Shown here piece after piece: positions 36,926 through 46,452 of a stretch of 64,000 nt of DNA. Origin of the DNA: Synergistaceae bacterium (GTDB lineage: Bacteria; Synergistota; Synergistia; Synergistales; Aminobacteriaceae); assembly GCA_017540085.1 (NCBI GenBank), contig JAFYBQ010000006.1:62001-126000 (forward strand). The letters are read 5' to 3'. Numbering within the stretch: position 1 is the first letter of the stretch; each line of letters begins with the position of its first letter. The position numbers and the translations under genes are program-made. The notes under the pieces are model-generated. The model was not told the DNA's origin. It was given only the letters and a program-made list of their open reading frames with translations, and ran no database searches.

Positions 36926-39082
36926 TTACTCCACCATTCCGACCGTCTTGACCTGTACACCGCGCACAATCTCATTATATGACACAACGAATATATTTGT
37001 GATTGACCCCTCAATGAGCCGCCGGACGATTAACCGAACATCAGGGTGAACAAGCAATACGGGCGGGAGTCCTTTCACGACCATCTCATCCATAGCCCGC
37101 GAAATTGCCGAGATCATTTTCTGAACTTCACGCGGGTCTAAGTTGAGCTGCCATCCCCGTGTCAAATCGCCGTCAACCCCGGCCATGATTTTCTGCTCCC
37201 AGTTAGGCGACAAGGTTGCGGCTGTGATTATTCCGTCAGGCCCTTGAATCTTGAGCGATATTAGGCGGGATAATGACTCTCTTGCGCGTTCTGTGAGGAA
37301 GTCTACACTGCGGGACATTTTCCCGAAATCCGCGAGTGCCTCGAATATCGTAACAAGATCACGAATCGGAATCTGCTCGCGTATGAGATTCTGCAAGACC
37401 TTCTGAATTTCGCCGAGAGACAGAGAGCCGAGAAGCTCATCGATTACAGCGGGGGCAGTCTCTTTCACCATGTCCGTAAGTTTCTGCACTTCCTGACGTG
37501 TAAGAAGCTCCGCGCCGTTTTTCTTGATAACTTCCGAAAGGTGAGTCGCAAGCACTGAAGGAGCGTCAACAACCGTATAGCCCATAGCTTCAGCCTTGTC
37601 GCGCAAATCGGGCGAAATCCACAGAGCAGGAAGACCGAACGCGGGTTCTTTCGTGGGAACGCCAATTAAGTCCTCTTCAGCCGCGCCGGTGTTCATGGCT
37701 AAATAGTGGTCGGGCAATAATTCTCCCCTTCCTGCCTCTGCACCTTTGACGCGCAAAATATATTCTGTCGGCTTAATCTGTATATTGTCGCGGATTCTTA
37801 TCGGCGGAACAACGATTCCCATCTCTAACGCCATCTGCTTTCGGATTGTGCCGATTCTGTCGAGCATGTCGCCTCCCTGTCCGGGGTCAATCAGCGGAAT
37901 TATCGCGTACCCTATTTCGGCCTCCATCGGCTCAACGGTCAGCAGCTTCATGACATCTTCAGGCGATACCGGCTCGGCTTTGGGTGCTTCTGCCTGCGCT
38001 CCGGGTGCTGACGGCGCACCTGGGACTCCGGGGGCTGCTGCGGGGGCTTGTCCTCCTGCCGCGGCTGTTGCGGCTTGTTCCTCAGCGGCGATTTCCTGCA
38101 CTGTAGCTTCTCTGCTGACGGTGTAACCTAAGAATCCCATGAGCATGGAGAGTCCGACAAACGGCACTGTAGGCAGTCCGGGAATAAGTCCCAGCGATAA
38201 TAACATTCCTGACGCGATATAAAGCGGGCGGGGGTATTTCGTGAATGAGTTTATGAGGTCAGGCCCTAATTCTGAGCTTGCCGCCGCACGGGTAACAATT
38301 ACGCCCATTGCTGTCGACATTAGGAGGGCGGGAATCTGTCCAACGAGTCCATCGCCGACCGTCAAAAGGCTGTAATGTCCTGCCGCCTGCGCCGCGTCCA
38401 TTCCGCGCATGAATATACCGATAGAGAGTCCGCCGATTATGTTTATCGTTGTGATGATGAGTCCGGCTATAGCGTCTCCCTTCACGAATTTCGAGGCACC
38501 GTCCATAGCTCCGTAGAAATCTGCCTCGCGCTGAATATCCTGCCTCCGCTGTTTTGCTCCCTGCTCATCAATGAGTCCTGAGTTCAAATCCGCGTCAATT
38601 GACATCTGTTTTCCGGGCATTGCGTCAAGAGTGAAACGGGCTGCCACTTCCGCGACTCTTTCCGCGCCTTTCGTGATGACTAACATCTGAATGATGACAA
38701 GTATCAGGAACATGATTATTCCGACTACATAATTTCCGCCGACAACAAAATTTCCGAATGCGTTAATCAGCTCGCCCGCGTTGCCGTAAAGTAGTATGAG
38801 GCGTGTTGTTGATACGTTCAGCGATAGACGGAACAATGTCGAAATCAATAGCAGAGTCGGAAATATAGACAGGTCTAAAGCGCGTTTGACGTAAAATGTA
38901 ACAAGGAGCGTAACGACTCCCAGCGTTATGTTCATTGCGAGGAGAATATCAATAAGCCACGTGGGAAGCGGTACTACCATCATAATGATGATAAGCACCA
39001 TGAGCAGAGCCACGCCGATGTCCGAATAGCTCTGCACTTTTTTACGCATTGAAGGAAGAGCCTGCGCGCCAGCTTCAGCCAA
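36926..39082 (-). CDS. flhA: Flagellar export gate protein FlhA
   Basis: 718 residues, slightly longer than most (about 690). Seven or eight N-terminal membrane segments, with FILTV-type export-gate loop features: ARFTLDAMPGKQMSIDADLN and GLIDEQGAKQRRQDIQREAD. The C-terminal cytoplasmic domain begins after an Ala/Pro/Gly-rich insert (about 330-370), which explains the extra length. Start is a TTG at 39082 with GGGG 13 bases away; an ATG at 39049 is possible. First gene of the visible flagellar cluster on this strand. Confidence 0.95.
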   Translation of the reverse strand: MAEAGAQALPSMRKKVQSYSDIGVALLMVLIIIMMVVPLPTWLIDILLAMNITLGVVTLLVTFYVKRALDLSIFPTLLLISTLFRLSLNVSTTRLILLYGNAGELINAFGNFVVGGNYVVGIIMFLILVIIQMLVITKGAERVAEVAARFTLDAMPGKQMSIDADLNSGLIDEQGAKQRRQDIQREADFYGAMDGASKFVKGDAIAGLIITTINIIGGLSIGIFMRGMDAAQAAGHYSLLTVGDGLVGQIPALLMSTAMGVIVTRAAASSELGPDLINSFTKYPRPLYIASGMLLSLGLIPGLPTVPFVGLSMLMGFLGYTVSREATVQEIAAEEQAATAAAGGQAPAAAPGVPGAPSAPGAQAEAPKAEPVSPEDVMKLLTVEPMEAEIGYAIIPLIDPGQGGDMLDRIGTIRKQMALEMGIVVPPIRIRDNIQIKPTEYILRVKGAEAGRGELLPDHYLAMNTGAAEEDLIGVPTKEPAFGLPALWISPDLRDKAEAMGYTVVDAPSVLATHLSEVIKKNGAELLTRQEVQKLTDMVKETAPAVIDELLGSLSLGEIQKVLQNLIREQIPIRDLVTIFEALADFGKMSRSVDFLTERARESLSRLISLKIQGPDGIITAATLSPNWEQKIMAGVDGDLTRGWQLNLDPREVQKMISAISRAMDEMVVKGLPPVLLVHPDVRLIVRRLIEGSITNIFVVSYNEIVRGVQVKTVGMVE

Positions 39083-39160
39083 TTGTGATAGTCATCCCCG
39101 TTTCTTTATGGAAAAATCGCCTGTATTTTATCATTCAACGCAACGAACATAAAACGCCGC

Positions 39161-39197
39161 AAAAAAGGAAGCCCCCCGCCAAACTCAGAAGGCTTCC
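39161..39197 (-). terminator. Rho-independent terminator after the terD pair
   Basis: GGAAGCC (39167-39173) pairs with GGCTTCC (39191-39197); on the reverse strand it is followed by six T. Read from the terD genes towards flhA. Confidence 0.8.
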
Positions 39198-39218
39198 CCG
39201 CGTATGTCAGTCAGAAAT

Positions 39219-39794
39219 TCAAACGTTCACGCCGAAATTCAGACAGAGCGCACGCAAGCCCCCTTTGAACCCGGAGCCGATAGCGTTAAACTTCCATTCC
39301 CCGCCCTGACGGTATAATTCACCGACAATAAGAGCAGTCTCAACCGAGAAATCCTCGCCCAAGTCGTAGCGTATCAGCTCTTTTCCGTTCGTCTCGTCAA
39401 GAATGTGTATATATGCGTTGGAGACCTGGCCGAAATTCTGCCGGCGTGTGTCAGCCTCATGTATCGTTACGGTGAAGGCTATCCTGCTGATGTTTGCCGG
39501 GACTTTCGCGAGGTCTACTTTTATCTGCTCATCATCTCCATCGCCTGCGCCTGTGAGATTGTCGCCCATGTGCTGAACTGAGCCGGAAGAGTGCTTCAGG
39601 TTGTTGTAGAAAACGAAATCGTAATCGCTCTGAACCTTGCCTTTGTCGCCGAGCATGAACGCCGCCGCGTCGAGGTCGAAATCATATCCGCCGTCATATT
39701 TCTTTGTATCCCAGCCGAGTCCGACAAGAATTTTTGACAGCTTGGGATTGTCTTTCGTGAGGTCAACTTTCTGTCCCTTGAACAAGCTAATCAT
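39219..39794 (-). CDS. TerD-family stress protein, copy 1
   Basis: 191 residues from the ATG at 39794 (AGGAGGGG upstream). [33 protein letters not shown] with the acidic calcium-site residues, [21 protein letters not shown] and the C-terminal [20 protein letters not shown] are the TerD/CABP1 pattern. Such proteins bind calcium and belong to tellurite/phage/stress systems. It follows a very similar gene by 14 bases. Confidence 0.9.
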   Translation of the reverse strand: MISLFKGQKVDLTKDNPKLSKILVGLGWDTKKYDGGYDFDLDAAAFMLGDKGKVQSDYDFVFYNNLKHSSGSVQHMGDNLTGAGDGDDEQIKVDLAKVPANISRIAFTVTIHEADTRRQNFGQVSNAYIHILDETNGKELIRYDLGEDFSVETALIVGELYRQGGEWKFNAIGSGFKGGLRALCLNFGVNV

Positions 39795-39808
39795 TGCGGT
39801 AACCCCTC

Positions 39809-40384
39809 CTAGATGTTCACGCCGTAATTGACGCATAAAGCCCGCAGTCCGCCTTTGAAGCCTGAGCCTACAGCGTTGAATTTCCACTCTCCTGCCTGTC
39901 GGTATAACTCTCCCACTACAACAGCAGTCTCCACAGAAAAATCTTCTCCGAGGTCATAGCGGATAAGCTCTTTTCCGTTTGCCTCATCGTAAATGTGAAT
40001 GAATGAGTTTGAGACCTGGCCGAAATTCTGCCTGCGTTCGTCAGCCTCGTATATCGTTACGGTGAATGCTACCTTGTCGATGTTGCCGGGAATTTTGCTG
40101 AGGTCAATGCGTATCTGTTCGTCGTCGCCTTCTCCGAGTCCAGTCCTGTTGTCGCCCATGTGCTGAACTGAGCCGGAAGAGTGATTCAGATTCCCATAGA
40201 ACACAAAATCGCCGTCCGCTGTAACTTTTCCGTTTGTGCCGAGAAGGAACGCCGATGCGTCAAGATCGAACGCCGAGCCGCCGTCATACTTGTTGACATC
40301 CCAGCCGAGTCCCACGAGAATGCGCGACAGTCCGGGGTTGTCTTTCGTGAGGTTTACTTTCTGGCCCTTGAAGAGATTTATCAT
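39809..40384 (-). CDS. TerD-family stress protein, copy 2
   Basis: 191 residues, same length as its neighbour and identical over most blocks (for example [44 protein letters not shown]). The two are a tandem duplication. AGGGAGG precedes the ATG at 40384. A TATAAT lies upstream on this strand (40422-40427) without a clear -35. No other ter genes (terB, terC, terZ, TelA) are in the window. Confidence 0.9.
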   Translation of the reverse strand: MINLFKGQKVNLTKDNPGLSRILVGLGWDVNKYDGGSAFDLDASAFLLGTNGKVTADGDFVFYGNLNHSSGSVQHMGDNRTGLGEGDDEQIRIDLSKIPGNIDKVAFTVTIYEADERRQNFGQVSNSFIHIYDEANGKELIRYDLGEDFSVETAVVVGELYRQAGEWKFNAVGSGFKGGLRALCVNYGVNI

Positions 40385-40488
40385 CTGCCAATTGCCTCCC
40401 TTGTGTGCGGAAATTTCAGATATTATAACAAAATCCCCCCGCCGGAAATTAACAGGGCGAAAAGAAATCAAGCGGGCGTGAATTACCC

Positions 40489-40516
40489 TTGCCACAAAAA
40501 TTTTTTGCGTTATAAT
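40489..40516 (+). promoter_or_regulatory. Promoter of the rimP-nusA-infB operon
   Basis: TTGCCA (40489-40494), 16-base spacer, perfect TATAAT (40511-40516). Transcription would start near 40523, about 90 bases before rimP. Confidence 0.75.
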
Positions 40517-40544
40517 CCGTGTAATTTCATGACATTTTATCGTG

Positions 40545-40576
40545 AAAGGAGTTGGGAAATACCCCGCTCCTTTTTT
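40545..40576 (+). terminator. Terminator-like hairpin in the rimP operon leader (possible attenuator)
   Basis: AAAGGAG (40545-40551) pairs with CTCCTTT, inner GGG pairs with CCC, loop AAATA, then a six-T tract. It stands between the promoter and the first gene, where an ordinary end-of-gene terminator makes no sense, so it probably tunes readthrough. Confidence 0.65.
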
Positions 40577-40611
40577 GTTATGGGAGATTTATTGCTGAGA
40601 GTGAAAAAATA

Positions 40612-41112
40612 ATGAATGAAGAAATTTCGCACAAAATAGAAAGTATCGTTGAGAGTCTCGGCTATGAATGCGTGAACGTCTCACTGAGGACGGATTTCGG
40701 ACGGCTGAAGCTGCAGATACTTATTGATACGCTGGGAGGCATTAACGCCGGGGACTGTGAATTAGTTTCCGGCCATGTGAATAGCTTTCTTGACGGACTC
40801 GGAGACATACCCGGCCTCGACAAGGGAAGGTACTATCTTGAAGTCAGCTCCCCCGGAATCGAACGGCCGCTATACAAGCCGGGGGACTACAAACGTTTTC
40901 AGGGCAGGGAGGCGCGTATAAGGCTGTCAGTTCCTGTTGAGGGGCGCAAGACTTTCACGGGGATAATTCAGCGGGCAGATGATGAGGCTGTAATGATTCT
41001 CTGTGATGACGGGGAAAAGGCCATACCGTTTTCATCAGTAAAAGGAGGAAATTTAGTATACAGGTTCAAGGATGAGGACAGCAGAAGAAAGAGAAGGGAG
41101 AAAAAGAAGTAA
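40612..41112 (+). CDS. rimP: Ribosome maturation factor RimP
   Basis: 166 residues from the ATG at 40612. ESLGYECVNVSLRTDFGRLK, YYLEVSSPGIERPLYKPGDY and the basic C-terminus match RimP (YlxS), needed for 30S subunit maturation. The longer open frame to 40552 runs through the leader hairpin and is not coding. Stop overlaps the nusA start (TAATG). Confidence 0.93.
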   Translation: MNEEISHKIESIVESLGYECVNVSLRTDFGRLKLQILIDTLGGINAGDCELVSGHVNSFLDGLGDIPGLDKGRYYLEVSSPGIERPLYKPGDYKRFQGREARIRLSVPVEGRKTFTGIIQRADDEAVMILCDDGEKAIPFSSVKGGNLVYRFKDEDSRRKRREKKK

Positions 41113-42224
41113 TGCGTCTCGGACGTGAATTTATAGAGGCTCTTGACATGCTTGCGGAGGAACGCGGGCTTGATGTCAACGTAATCATTTCTACGCTGGA
41201 GGCGGCGTTATTGTCGGCGTACAGCAGGCGTTACCATCCGGGCGGCTCGTCAGCAGGGTCAACAGAAATCAAGATTGACCACAGCACCGGGGACATAAAC
41301 ATCAGCGAGATACGCAAAGTTGTTGAGGCAGTCAAAGACCCGGAGAGGGAAATAACGCTTGATGATGCCATGATGATTGACGGCTCTGCAAAAATCGGCG
41401 GTACTGTCAGCATTGAGCGGAACCCGACAGATTTCGGCAGGATAGCGGCTCAGACAGCCCGGCAGATTATCTCTCAGAGACTCCGCGATGAGGAACGCAG
41501 GATAGTATACAGCGCGTTTGCGGACAAGGTCGGCGACATGGTAAACGGGACAATCTTCAAGGCAGAGGGCGACCAGATAATAGTACACATCAACGACAAG
41601 ACGGACGCAATACTTCCCCGGCGCGAGAGAATACAGAGCGAGAAATATATCCCCGGCGCGGTGATGAAGTTCTACGTTCTTGACGTGAAGAACAACATTC
41701 ACGGCCCGCGCATCACAGTTTCACGGACTCACCCGGGACTCCTGAAGAGACTCATGGAGCTTGAGATACCAGAAATTCAGCAGGGAGTCATAGAGATAAA
41801 GAACATTGTCCGGGACGGAGGACTCCGCGCAAAAGTCTCGCTTGTTACTCTTGACCCGAATATTGACCCGGTAGGCTCCTGCATAGGCAACGGCGGAATA
41901 CGCATTAAGGCTGTAAGCTCCGCGCTGAGGAACGAGAAAATTGACGTGCTTATTTACAGCAATGACCCTCTAATCTACATCAAGAACGCATTATCCCCGG
42001 CGCAGATTGTGAGGGTTGAGCCTGTGCTTGACCATGAGCGTGAAGCAACAGCTTACGTTTACCCGGATCAGTCATCGCTTGCAATCGGTAAGGCCGGGCA
42101 AAACGTCAGACTCGCCGCCAAGCTCACAGGGTGGAAGATAAACATTGCCACGCTTGAGCCTGAGAGAATGCCGACGCTGAAGGACATATTCAGCGACGTG
42201 TTCAATGAAGACGACAAAAAGTAA
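41112..42224 (+). CDS. nusA: Transcription factor NusA
   Basis: 370 residues. N-terminal RNA-polymerase-binding domain, S1 domain (DMVNGTIFKAEGDQIIVHIN ...), KH1 (VSLVTLDPNIDPVGSCIGNG) and KH2 (DQSSLAIGKAGQNVRLAAKL). No C-terminal acidic repeats, as in Firmicutes-type NusA. Controls pausing, termination and antitermination, and by family precedent can act on its own leader, which here has a hairpin. Overlaps the next gene by 20 bases. Confidence 0.95.
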   Translation: MRLGREFIEALDMLAEERGLDVNVIISTLEAALLSAYSRRYHPGGSSAGSTEIKIDHSTGDINISEIRKVVEAVKDPEREITLDDAMMIDGSAKIGGTVSIERNPTDFGRIAAQTARQIISQRLRDEERRIVYSAFADKVGDMVNGTIFKAEGDQIIVHINDKTDAILPRRERIQSEKYIPGAVMKFYVLDVKNNIHGPRITVSRTHPGLLKRLMELEIPEIQQGVIEIKNIVRDGGLRAKVSLVTLDPNIDPVGSCIGNGGIRIKAVSSALRNEKIDVLIYSNDPLIYIKNALSPAQIVRVEPVLDHEREATAYVYPDQSSLAIGKAGQNVRLAAKLTGWKINIATLEPERMPTLKDIFSDVFNEDDKK

Positions 42225-42768
42225 TCACGTACCGCAAAGAAGCTGCGTAATATGCAGGGTCAAATCAGACAAGGCAAACCTGATTCGCGTCGTGAAAAGT
42301 CCTGAAGGAAACGCCGTAATCGACATCATGAAGAAACTTCCGGGGCGTGGCGCGTATATCTGCCCTGACGCTGAATGTATCGGCAAGGCGGAAAAGTCCG
42401 GGAAGCTCGCTCAGGTTACGGGGGCTGTGATTGATGAGTCCTTCTGGGCGGAGCTTCTGACATTCGCCGGGAACATGGGCGTAAATTCGGGGCTTCAAGT
42501 TCGGTCGGTCTTGGGACTTTCGCGGAAATCGGGTACTCTCATCATCGGAACGGACAATATAGAGCGTGAACGGCGCAAAGTTCTTGTGATGACGGCTTCT
42601 GACTGCTCGGAGGCCGTGAGGGATTTTGCACGGAAATATGACAGCATACAGCTTGACATGAACATAGATGAATTGAATGAGGTTATCGGGACAAGGGGCG
42701 GCGTTCAGATTGTAGGGCTGCCTCTTAATTCAGGCTTTGCGAAAAAGTTAATCAGCCTGAGAAAATGA
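42205..42768 (+). CDS. YlxR (DUF448)–L7Ae-like fusion protein
   Basis: 187 residues joining two proteins usually encoded separately at this place (ylxR and ylxQ). Residues about 9-70: VPQRSCVICRVKSDKANLIR ... KLPGRGAYICPDAECI, the YlxR pattern. Residues about 95-187: GLSRKSGTLIIGTDNIERER ... SDCSEAVRDFARKYD, an L7Ae/L30e-like RNA-binding fold. YlxR is thought to bind nucleic acid or RNase P RNA; L7Ae domains bind kink-turns. One continuous frame, no repeat or frameshift at the join. Confidence 0.8.
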   Translation: MKTTKSNHVPQRSCVICRVKSDKANLIRVVKSPEGNAVIDIMKKLPGRGAYICPDAECIGKAEKSGKLAQVTGAVIDESFWAELLTFAGNMGVNSGLQVRSVLGLSRKSGTLIIGTDNIERERRKVLVMTASDCSEAVRDFARKYDSIQLDMNIDELNEVIGTRGGVQIVGLPLNSGFAKKLISLRK

Positions 42769-42783
42769 AAGGGGAAATGCCAT

Positions 42784-44741
42784 TTGAATACACCCGGAAA
42801 TAACAAGATAAGAATCTACGACCTTGCGAGAAAACTCAAGAAAAGCAACAAGGAGCTTATAGCCGTATTGCAGCAGCTTGACATTCCGGTTAAGTCTCAC
42901 TCAAGCTCAATTGACGAGGACACCGCGAAAATTGTCGAGAACATTCTCAACGAGGCAAGCGAGTCAAAGTCTCAGGAAAAGAAGCAGCACGGCAGCGAAC
43001 CTTCACGGGAGAAGCCTTCACAGCACACGGATAAACCCAAGCCAGCCGACAACCTCCCCCCCGAAAGAGACATAAAGCCCGGCGCAAAACCTTCCGGCCA
43101 TGACAAGCACAATAACCGCCCTCAGCCCCGCAATGACAATCACGGCCAGAATCATCACGGCAATCCCTCAGCGAATCCGACACCCAGTCAGCCGAAACAG
43201 CCCGCGCCAATTCCCCCGAAACCGCAGGCCAATCTCACCGAACGCCCGCCGATTATTACGGTCATGGGACATGTTGACCACGGAAAAACGACACTTCTCG
43301 ACAACATCAGACACTCAAGCATAGCCGCACACGAAGCAGGCGGAATCACTCAGCACATAGGCGCATATGTCGTGAAGCAGGACGGCAAAGAGATCGTATT
43401 TCTCGACACTCCCGGCCATGAGGCATTCACCGAAATGCGCGCAAGAGGGGCAAGCGTTACGGACATCGTAATTCTTGTGATCGGGGCTGATGACGGCGTA
43501 ATGCCGCAGACACGCGAGGCAATCGACCACATCAAAGCCGCTGGAGTCCCGTTAGTCGTGGCCATCAACAAAATCGACAAGCAGGGAGCCAAGCCCGACA
43601 GAATCCGCCAGCAGTTGAGCGAGTTAGGCATATTCACAGAAGGCTGGGGCGGTGAAGTTGGAGCGGTAGAAATTTCCGCAAAGCAGGGAATCGGAGTCGC
43701 TGACCTCCTCGAACGTGTATTGCTTGAAGCCGAAATGCAAGAACTCAAAGGCAACCCTGACGCTAACCCTGAAGGAGTCGTCATTGAAGCGCGTCTCGAC
43801 AAAGGCAAGGCCCGGTAGCCACCGTAATCGTGAAAGACGGAACACTCAAAGCCGGGGACATCGTGCTGTTCAATTCGACATGGGGGAAAATCCGCGCGCT
43901 TTTCGACTGGGCCGGGAAAGGTCTCAAGAAGGCAGGCCCAAGTACACCCGTTGAAATTCTCGGTCTTGACGGCGTACCCAATCCGGGCGAGTCTTTCCGT
44001 GTCGTCAAAACTGAGCGTGAAGCAAGAGATGCAATAGCCGCGGCAAAATCCGCCGAACGTGATTCCGCCGCAGAGGTCAAGAAAGCCTCATTTGAGGATC
44101 TCTACTCCAATCTTGAAGAAGGCCAGCTGCCTCACCTGAATTTAGTCGTGAAGTGTGATGTTCAGGGTTCACTTGAGGCATTGTGCGCGTCTCTCGAAAA
44201 GCTCGCCACAAACGAGGTCGGAGTCTCAATCGTACACAGGGGAGTCGGGCGAATCGCTGAAAGTGATGTAATGCTCGCGTCCGCGTCAAACGCCGTGATC
44301 GTGGGATTCAACGTCAGGCCGGACGGAAACGCCAAACGAGTCGCCGAGCTTAACGGGGTAGAGATACGAATCTACAGCGTGATTTATGATGTTCTTGATG
44401 ACGTGAAAGCGGCCATGGCGGGATTATTGAAGCCTGTGCTGAGAGAGGACACACTCGGAGAAGTAGAGGTGCGGAAATTGTTCCGTGTTCCGAAAGTCGG
44501 CACTATTGCAGGCTCTCACGTAACACGCGGACTCGTAAGACGAACGGCGAAAGTCCGGGTGATTCGCGACGGCGTTGTGATATGGGACGGGAAAATAGCC
44601 TCGCTCCGTCATGAGAAAGACGAGGCAAGAGAACTCAGAGCCGGAAATGACTGCGGAATTTCGCTTGAGGGATTCCAGGATTTCCGCGAGGGCGACATTC
44701 TCGAAGTCTATGATGTAGTGGAGGAGAAACGCACACTCTAA
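42784..44741 (+). CDS. infB: Translation initiation factor IF-2, interrupted by a one-base frameshift
   Basis: Places the initiator tRNA on the 30S subunit. Starts at a TTG with AAGGGG upstream. IF2_N domain (about 7-50: [20 protein letters not shown]), a linker rich in Pro/His/Asn, then the G domain with [22 protein letters not shown] and AINKIDKQ. The first frame stops at 43816-43818 after ARLDKGKAR. The second frame continues at once with [20 protein letters not shown] through domains II-IV to 44741 without loss. One missing base near 43807-43811 explains it. All other parts are conserved. Since infB is essential, an error or a very recent mutation is likelier than decay. Confidence 0.9.
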
Positions 44742-45073
44742 TGCTAATCGATTTCAACAATGAAGACTGGAAAATCTTTGAGGGCATGAACGGCGGAAAA
44801 GGAAAAGTCGCCGCAAAAATGTTCGTCAACAATTCCGGCCGGGTAATAGTCAGCAGAATCGAGCCGGGCGCGTCAATCGGCCTTCACACGCAGAGCAGCG
44901 GCAATGACATTAATTTTGTCGTCAGCGGAAAAGGAAAAGCCATCTGCAATGGAGAAGAGGAAATTTTGACTCCGGGTGTCTGCCACTATTGCCCGAAAGA
45001 TTCAGCCCACACGATAATCAACACGGGCGCGGAAGATTTAGTGCTTTATACGGTGGTGCAGTATGAGCAGTAA
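44741..45073 (+). CDS. Small cupin-domain protein
   Basis: 110 residues, TAATG-coupled to infB. IVSRIEPGASIGLHTQSSGN, NFVVSGKGKAICNGEEEI and GVCHYCPKDSAHTIINTG form a single-domain cupin. Of the usual metal ligands, the first His and the last His are kept; the second His is Gln and the Glu is replaced, so metal binding may be altered. Unusual guest between infB and rbfA. Function unknown. Confidence 0.8.
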   Translation: MLIDFNNEDWKIFEGMNGGKGKVAAKMFVNNSGRVIVSRIEPGASIGLHTQSSGNDINFVVSGKGKAICNGEEEILTPGVCHYCPKDSAHTIINTGAEDLVLYTVVQYEQ

Positions 45074-45452
45074 TTTACGCATATCACGAATCAACAAGGA
45101 ATTACAGCGGGAATTAGCGTTAATATTCGAGTCCCGTATCAAGAAAGAAAGCGTAAAGACAATCATAATAACCGGAGTAGAATGCTCAAAGGACTTGCAG
45201 ACGGCAAAAGTATATTTCACCGCGCTAGAAGCCCGGAAATGTCCCGGAATTTTGCGCGACCTCAACGAAATTAAAGGGGCTGTGCGGGGATTGCTTGCCC
45301 AGTCAATAAAGCTGAGGAGGATTCCCGCGCTTGAGTTTGTGATTGACACATCGAGCGCATACGGTGCGAAAATTGACGCGATATTAGACAGTCTCGGCTT
45401 CAAGATGGATTACAGGCAGGGGAATAATGACGATGACGAAAACGACATTTGA
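45063..45452 (+). CDS. rbfA: Ribosome-binding factor A
   Basis: 129 residues. RISRINKELQRELALIFESR, then a KH-type strand-helix core (GVECSKDLQTAKVYFTALEA) and IKLRRIPALEFVIDTSSAYG are the RbfA signatures. It assists 30S maturation with RimP. Overlaps cupin and nrnA genes at both ends. Confidence 0.93.
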   Translation: MSSNLRISRINKELQRELALIFESRIKKESVKTIIITGVECSKDLQTAKVYFTALEARKCPGILRDLNEIKGAVRGLLAQSIKLRRIPALEFVIDTSSAYGAKIDAILDSLGFKMDYRQGNNDDDENDI

Positions 45453-46452
45453 CCCCGCCGGACTCCTGACGGCCTCCGAGACTCTCCGGGCTAACGGCAG
45501 ATGGGTTATCTTCACGCACAGGAAATCAGACGGGGACGCGGTCGGGTCTGCTTCTGCGCTGTTTGAGGCAGGGACTAACGCCGGGAAAATTGTCGAATGG
45601 CTCAGCCCTGACGAGAGACTCCCCGAAACGTATAAATATCTCGCTCACTTTGACGACTTCAGGACGCGGGAAGATTTTTCGTTTCAGGACAACGAGACAC
45701 TGTATGTATTTCTCGACTGCGCTACGGAGATTCGGAGCGTCTCAGGATTCGACACCGATAACCCCGGCAACAGCCTCAATATAGATCATCACGAGGACAA
45801 TACTATGTACGCCCGCGTGAATTGCGTTGACGGCACAGCGTCTTCAACCTGCGAAATGCTGTACAGAATCTTCACGGCAGGAAGCTGGAAGATTACGCAG
45901 AATATCGCCGAGTCTCTTTACACCGGGATATTCACGGACACAGGGAGCTTCACATTCTCGAACACGTCAAAATTGACCCATAATATAGCCGGAGAACTAA
46001 TCGCCCTCGGAGTGTCGCCCGCAAAAATGACCGACAGAATTTCGCAGAACAAGAGTCCCGCAGAATTGCAGGTGTGGGCAAAAGTTTTGTCGCGTGTAAA
46101 AGTTTTCGGGGACAATAATATTTTCGCGGTGTCTGTGATTTACGCTGAAGATTTCCGCATGGCCGGAGCTGATTCGACAGGGACAGAGGGATTATCACAA
46201 ATGCTTATGTCAATGCGGGGCGTGAAATTCGCGGCGGTTGCGACTGAGTACCCTGACGGAATTATACGCCTCAGCATTCGCTCAAGAGATGGGAGTCCGT
46301 TCGGTGCGGGAGTTTTTGCGCGGAAATTCGGCGGGGGAGGCCACGAGAAAGCCGCGGGGTGTTCGCTGAATGTCCCTGTGAATGATGTCATGGCCGTGTT
46401 AGAGTCCGAAATCCTGAAGGAATATCATGAACGCAGTAATCCTCATCAATAA
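45427..46452 (+). CDS. nrnA: DHH/DHHA1 phosphoesterase, NrnA type
   Basis: 341 residues. THRKSDGDAVGSASAL (motif I), DCATEIRS (II), LNIDHHEDN (DHH motif III), and C-terminal KFGGGGHEKAAGCSLN (DHHA1) define the NrnA family, which breaks down short RNA fragments and pAp. Commonly found in this rbfA-truB position in many bacteria. ATG at 45427 or 45433. Confidence 0.92.
   Translation: MTMTKTTFDPAGLLTASETLRANGRWVIFTHRKSDGDAVGSASALFEAGTNAGKIVEWLSPDERLPETYKYLAHFDDFRTREDFSFQDNETLYVFLDCATEIRSVSGFDTDNPGNSLNIDHHEDNTMYARVNCVDGTASSTCEMLYRIFTAGSWKITQNIAESLYTGIFTDTGSFTFSNTSKLTHNIAGELIALGVSPAKMTDRISQNKSPAELQVWAKVLSRVKVFGDNNIFAVSVIYAEDFRMAGADSTGTEGLSQMLMSMRGVKFAAVATEYPDGIIRLSIRSRDGSPFGAGVFARKFGGGGHEKAAGCSLNVPVNDVMAVLESEILKEYHERSNPHQ

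Noticed and set aside
43801-43830. Programmed ribosomal frameshift in infB
   Set aside because: No X-XXY-YYZ slippery site, no downstream pseudoknot evident, and infB is not known to use one; kept as a probable error or mutation.
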